Shown here piece by piece: positions 36,691 through 40,250 of a stretch of DNA of 40,250 bases; the first letter of the stretch is position 1; every line of letters begins with the position of its first letter. The notes beneath the pieces were generated by a model. It ran no database searches and was not told the origin of the DNA. It saw nothing but the letters and a program-made list of their open reading frames with translations. The stretch is from Acidobacteriota bacterium (GTDB lineage: Bacteria; Acidobacteriota; Vicinamibacteria; Vicinamibacterales; UBA2999). The DNA is taken from contig JAHFUO010000018.1 of assembly GCA_023265015.1 (NCBI GenBank), positions 1-40,250 of the forward strand, given 5' to 3'. Position numbers and translations under genes: made by a program.

Positions 36691-39432
36691 ATGGTCAATC
36701 GCAAAGCCCGCGCATTCTTCCTGGCCGGCGTGCTCATCGTGTCCGCCTCGCAATGGACGAGCACGCAGTCGCGTCTCGCATCCGGCATCACCACCCCGAA
36801 ACAGCAGTTTGGCGCGAACCTCGGCGACGACTACTTCCTCGCCAGCTACACGCAGATCGAGGCGTACTGGAAAAAGCTGGATGCGGAATCAGACCGGATG
36901 TCGCTCGTCAACATTGGCACATCGGAAGAAGGGCGGACGCAGTGGATGGCGATCGTCACCGCGCCCGAGAATGTCCCGAAGCTCGATCGCTACAAGGAGA
37001 TCTCACGGCGCCTCGCGCGCGCCGAGGGGTTGACCGACGACCAGGCGCGCGCGCTCGCGGCCGAAGGCAAGGCCGTCGTCTGGATCGACGGGGGGTTGCA
37101 CGCCAGCGAGGTGCTCAGCTCGCAGCAGTTGATCGAGACGGCGTACCAGCTCGTGAGCGGCACCGACGCCGAGACGATGCGCTTTCTGCGCGACGACATC
37201 ATCCTGCTGGTGAACGCGAATCCCGATGGGGAGGAGCTCACGGCCGGCTGGTACATGCGCGAGCCCGATCCGCTGAAGCGGACGCTGAACGGGCTGCCGC
37301 GGCTGTTCCAGAAATACACGGGCCACGACGTCAACCGCGACTTCTACATGTCGACGCAGGCCGAGACGATCAACATGAACCGCGTCCTGTACCGCGAGTG
37401 GTTCCCGCAGATCGTCTACAACCACCATCAGAGCGGGCCGGCCGGCACGGTGATGTTCGCGCCGCCGTTCCGGGATCCGTTCAACTACCTGTTCGATCCG
37501 CTGATTCCCGTCGGCATCGACCTCGTTGGCGCCGCCATGCACGGTCGCTTTGCCGCCGAGCGGAAGCCGGGCGTCACGATGAGGAGCGGATCGACGTACT
37601 CCACGTGGTGGAACGGCGGCCTTCGGACGACAGCGTACTTTCACAACGAGCTGGGACTGCTGACCGAGGCGATTGGCAATCCGACCCCGATCGACATTCC
37701 CTTCGTGGCCGAGCGGCAGCTGCCGCGCGCGGATCTTCCGTATCCGATCGCGCCGCAGCGATGGCACTTCCGCCAGTCCATCGAGTACGAGGTCACCGCC
37801 AATCGCGCGGTGCTCGACGTGGCGTCGCGCTACCGCGAGACGTTCCTCTTCAACATCTACCGGATGGGGAAGAACTCGATCGAGCGCGGCAGCCGCGACT
37901 GGTGGACGGTGTCTCCGCATCGGATGGCCGCGGCCGGAGGCCCGGCCGGCACGGCGGCGCGCCTCGATCGCGACAAGCTGCACGATCCGCAGCTTCGCGA
38001 TCCGCGCGGCTACATCCTGCCGTCGGACCAGCCCGACTTCCTCACCGCGACGAAGTTCGTGAACGCGCTTCTGCTGAACGGCATCACGGTCGCGCGCGCG
38101 ACCGCGCCGTTCGTGGTCAACGGCACGCGCTATCCAGCCGGGTCCTACGTCGTCAAGACCGGCCAGGCGTTCAGGCCGCACGTGCTCGACATGTTCGAGC
38201 CGCAGGATCATCCCGACGACATCCCGTATCCCGGCGCGCCGCCGACGCCGCCGTACGACAGCGCCGGCTGGACGCTGGCGTTCCAGATGGGCGTGAAGGT
38301 CGATCGCATCCTCGACGGGTTTGACGGGCCGTTCGAGCCGATCACGGGCCTCGCGAAGCCGCCGGCGGGCCGCGTGATCGCGACCGCGAAGGCGGCCGGG
38401 TACCTTGTCGGCCACCAGCAGAACGATGCGTTCATCGCGGTCAACCGGCTGTTGAAGGCGGGCGAAGATGTGTACTGGCTTCGCGATCGCAGCGTGGGCG
38501 GGGCGGCGACGACGACGGGATCGATGTATATCGCGGCCAGTCCGACCACGCTGCCGATCCTGCAGAAGGCAGCCACAGACCTGGGGTTGACGTTTACCGC
38601 GGTGTCCGCGCCGCCGGCGGGCGACGGGTCGAAGCTTCGCGCGGTTCGCGTGGGACTCTGGGATCGCTATGGCGGCTCCGTCGAGAGCGGCTGGACCAGG
38701 TGGCTGCTCGAGCGCTACGAGTTCCCCTTCGACGTCGTCTACGCGCAGGCGCTCGATGCGGGGAATCTGGCGGCGAAATACGACGTGCTGATTTTTCCGA
38801 CCGATGCGATTCTCGAACGCGACGCCCGCGAGCCGCCGGTGCCCGCAGACCTGCCCGAGGAATATCGCGATCGCATCGGCAGCGTGACGATCGCGCGGAC
38901 GATTCCGCAGCTGAAGGCGTTTGTCGAGCAGGGAGGCACGGTGCTGGCAATCGGCAGCTCGACGAGCATCGCCAAGCATCTGGGGTTGCCGGTCTCGAGC
39001 GCGCTCGTCGCGAAGGGCGCCGACGGCTCGGTGCAGGCGCTGCCTCGGAGCAGCTTCTATGTGCCCGGGTCGGTGCTCGAGGTCAGCGTCGACAATACGA
39101 CTCCGCTCGCATACGGCTTCGAGCGCCGCGCCGACGTCTTCTTCGACGACAGCCCCGCGTTCGTGCTCGAGCCGGCCGCCGCTGCGAAAGGCGTGAAGAC
39201 GATCGCGTGGTACGACACGGACTCACCGCTGCGCAGCGGGTGGGCGTGGGGCCAGGCCTACCTGAAGGGGAGCGCCGCGGTGATCGACGCGCCGCTGGGC
39301 AAAGGGCACGTGGTGCTGTTCGGCCCAGAGATCACATTCCGCGCGCAATCGCACGGGACCTTCAAATTCCTGTTCAACGGGATCTACGGGGGGGTCGCCA
39401 GCCAGGCGATGGCGCTCTCGCGCAGGGACTGA
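36691..39432 (+). CDS. Secreted M14-family zinc carboxypeptidase with C-terminal GATase-like domain
   Basis: Predicted 913-aa exported peptidase. The N-terminal signal is MVNRKARAFFLAGVLIVSAS. The M14 domain covers about residues 45-370: the zinc-binding HxxE is His137/Glu140 in IDGGLHASEV, NPDGEE and GHDVNRDF follow, a third His ligand is probably in VYNHHQSGP, and the catalytic Glu is in GLLTEAIGNP. A middle beta-rich region leads to a C-terminal class I glutamine-amidotransferase-like fold (RVGLWDRYGGSVESGWTRWL, KYDVLIFPTDAIL, AFVEQGGTVLAIGSSTS, KGHVVLFGPEITFRAQ) without an obvious Cys-His pair. It probably trims peptides or peptidoglycan stems outside the cell. The start is the ATG at 36691. 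Confidence 0.88.
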   Translation: MVNRKARAFFLAGVLIVSASQWTSTQSRLASGITTPKQQFGANLGDDYFLASYTQIEAYWKKLDAESDRMSLVNIGTSEEGRTQWMAIVTAPENVPKLDRYKEISRRLARAEGLTDDQARALAAEGKAVVWIDGGLHASEVLSSQQLIETAYQLVSGTDAETMRFLRDDIILLVNANPDGEELTAGWYMREPDPLKRTLNGLPRLFQKYTGHDVNRDFYMSTQAETINMNRVLYREWFPQIVYNHHQSGPAGTVMFAPPFRDPFNYLFDPLIPVGIDLVGAAMHGRFAAERKPGVTMRSGSTYSTWWNGGLRTTAYFHNELGLLTEAIGNPTPIDIPFVAERQLPRADLPYPIAPQRWHFRQSIEYEVTANRAVLDVASRYRETFLFNIYRMGKNSIERGSRDWWTVSPHRMAAAGGPAGTAARLDRDKLHDPQLRDPRGYILPSDQPDFLTATKFVNALLLNGITVARATAPFVVNGTRYPAGSYVVKTGQAFRPHVLDMFEPQDHPDDIPYPGAPPTPPYDSAGWTLAFQMGVKVDRILDGFDGPFEPITGLAKPPAGRVIATAKAAGYLVGHQQNDAFIAVNRLLKAGEDVYWLRDRSVGGAATTTGSMYIAASPTTLPILQKAATDLGLTFTAVSAPPAGDGSKLRAVRVGLWDRYGGSVESGWTRWLLERYEFPFDVVYAQALDAGNLAAKYDVLIFPTDAILERDAREPPVPADLPEEYRDRIGSVTIARTIPQLKAFVEQGGTVLAIGSSTSIAKHLGLPVSSALVAKGADGSVQALPRSSFYVPGSVLEVSVDNTTPLAYGFERRADVFFDDSPAFVLEPAAAAKGVKTIAWYDTDSPLRSGWAWGQAYLKGSAAVIDAPLGKGHVVLFGPEITFRAQSHGTFKFLFNGIYGGVASQAMALSRRD

Positions 39433-39471
39433 ACGTCGCTCGCGAGCCGATCGGCGCCATAGGATCAAGCG

Positions 39472-40250
39472 GTGCGAATGGACGCGATAGCCGCTCTCGC
39501 CGACCGGGTTCGATCGGCGGGGCGCGTGACGGTCATGACCGGCGCGGGCGTGTCTGCGGCGAGCGGCGTGCCGACGTTTCGCGGTCCCGATGGCCTCTGG
39601 CGGACGTATCGGCCGGAGGAGCTCGCCACCCCCGGCGCGTTCGCGCGCGACCCGGCGCTCGTGTGGGAATGGTATGCATGGCGTCGAGAGAAGGTTGCGG
39701 CGTGCCTGCCGAACGCCGCGCATGCCGTGCTTGCGAAATGGTCGCAGCACGCCTGGCCTGCCAGCCGGAGCGCGGAGCGCGAAGGCTGGTTCCGGCTCAT
39801 CACGCAGAACGTCGATGACCTCCACATCCGCGCGGGGACCCGCGATCTCGTGCGGCTGCACGGATCGCTGTGGGAGCTGTCGTGTTTCGACGGCTGCGCA
39901 CTCGGAGCGACGCCGTGGCGTGACGAGCGAGTGCCGCTGCCGGAGCTGCCGCCACGCTGTCCCCACTGTGGCGGCCGCGCACGGCCGGCGGTCGTCTGGT
40001 TCGGCGAGTCGCTCGATCCGGCGGATGTCGAGCGCGCCGTCGAGGCGACCGCCTGTGATGTGTTCCTGACGGTGGGCACCTCCGCCGTCGTCTATCCGGC
40101 CGCGGGGCTCATGCACCAGGCCCGGTCGCGCGGAGCATTCACCGCCGAAATCAACATGGAGGAAACGCCTGCCTCGACGCTTGTCGACCTGTCAGTGCGT
40201 GGACCTGCCGAGGAGATCCTGCCAACCTTGAGTCGCCTCATCACCGGGGT
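39472..40250 (+). CDS. Sirtuin (NAD-dependent protein deacylase), 3' end outside window
   Basis: At least 259 residues; the frame is still open at the window edge, but the C-terminal VRGPAEEILPTLSRLI suggests that only a few codons are missing. NAD-binding motifs are MTGAGVSAASGVPTFRGPDG and TQNVDDLHIRAG. The catalytic His is in VRLHGSLWELSC. Zinc ligands are probably in SCFDGC and RCPHCGG, and VVWFGESLD follows. WEWYAWRRE contains the Tyr-x-x-Arg of class III sirtuins (SIRT5 and CobB type), which favour succinyl or malonyl groups as well as acetyl. AGGA is 7 nt before the GTG at 39472; the ATG at 39478 is an alternative. Confidence 0.93.
   Translation, partial: MRMDAIAALADRVRSAGRVTVMTGAGVSAASGVPTFRGPDGLWRTYRPEELATPGAFARDPALVWEWYAWRREKVAACLPNAAHAVLAKWSQHAWPASRSAEREGWFRLITQNVDDLHIRAGTRDLVRLHGSLWELSCFDGCALGATPWRDERVPLPELPPRCPHCGGRARPAVVWFGESLDPADVERAVEATACDVFLTVGTSAVVYPAAGLMHQARSRGAFTAEINMEETPASTLVDLSVRGPAEEILPTLSRLITG

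Noticed and set aside
1-40250. tRNA or rRNA genes
   Set aside because: I looked for tRNA arms, CCA ends and conserved rRNA stretches on both strands by eye and found none; a covariance-model scan would settle this.

Overview
The window is high-G+C bacterial chromosome. It most resembles Acidobacteriota, probably the Vicinamibacteria. The pointers are two VWFA-related proteins of the acidobacterial type, an Oar-like TonB receptor with an N-terminal carboxypeptidase-regulatory domain, the remains of a Ser/Thr kinase/beta-propeller gene, and several large secreted hydrolases. This placement is inferred from gene families; no rRNA or tRNA gene was seen. There is no prophage, integrase, CRISPR array or transposase.

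Layout. 0-5 kb: frataxin (cyaY), a VWFA protein, a small monooxygenase, a SurA-N/DsbA fusion, a quinone oxidoreductase and an amidohydrolase. 5-12.7 kb: a TonB receptor, a tiny membrane protein, polyphosphate kinase (ppk1) and an aconitase-family enzyme with the swivel domain first. 12.7-18.3 kb: a large VWFA/TPR protein, a glycoside hydrolase, a translationally coupled pair (small protein plus nucleotidyltransferase) and a kinase pseudogene made by internal deletion. 18.5-26 kb: a YfcC/DcuC-type carrier, a PIG-L deacetylase, PhoD phosphatase and a di-haem oxidoreductase. 26-31.6 kb: rluD-like pseudouridine synthase, msrA, two tandem 25-codon micro-ORFs, an unknown 141-aa protein, a rhodanese-type sulfurtransferase, htpX and a MocR-type regulator. 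31.7-36.6 kb: a TIGR00300/ornithine cyclodeaminase-like protein, then an operon of fatty-acid desaturase, histidine kinase and response regulator, preceded by a Pho-box-like direct repeat, then exonuclease III. 36.7-40.25 kb: a secreted M14 peptidase and a sirtuin that runs off the window.

Most genes look like unrelated single transcription units. Coupled sets are the desaturase/kinase/regulator operon (9-bp gap, then a GTGA overlap), the small-protein/nucleotidyltransferase pair (GTGA overlap), and possibly the micro-ORFs with the 141-aa gene. The desaturase operon suggests a membrane-state sensor controlling lipid unsaturation.

The spaces between genes are filled by at least eight families of short, word-like, often hairpin-forming repeats (called A to H below). 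They commonly abut or enter gene ends. They supply stop codons to several genes, a C-terminal tail to the histidine kinase, part of a signal peptide, a likely start codon, and an in-frame insert in the dead kinase. The two observations most worth following are the duplicated micro-ORFs at 27.6-27.8 kb and this repeat system.
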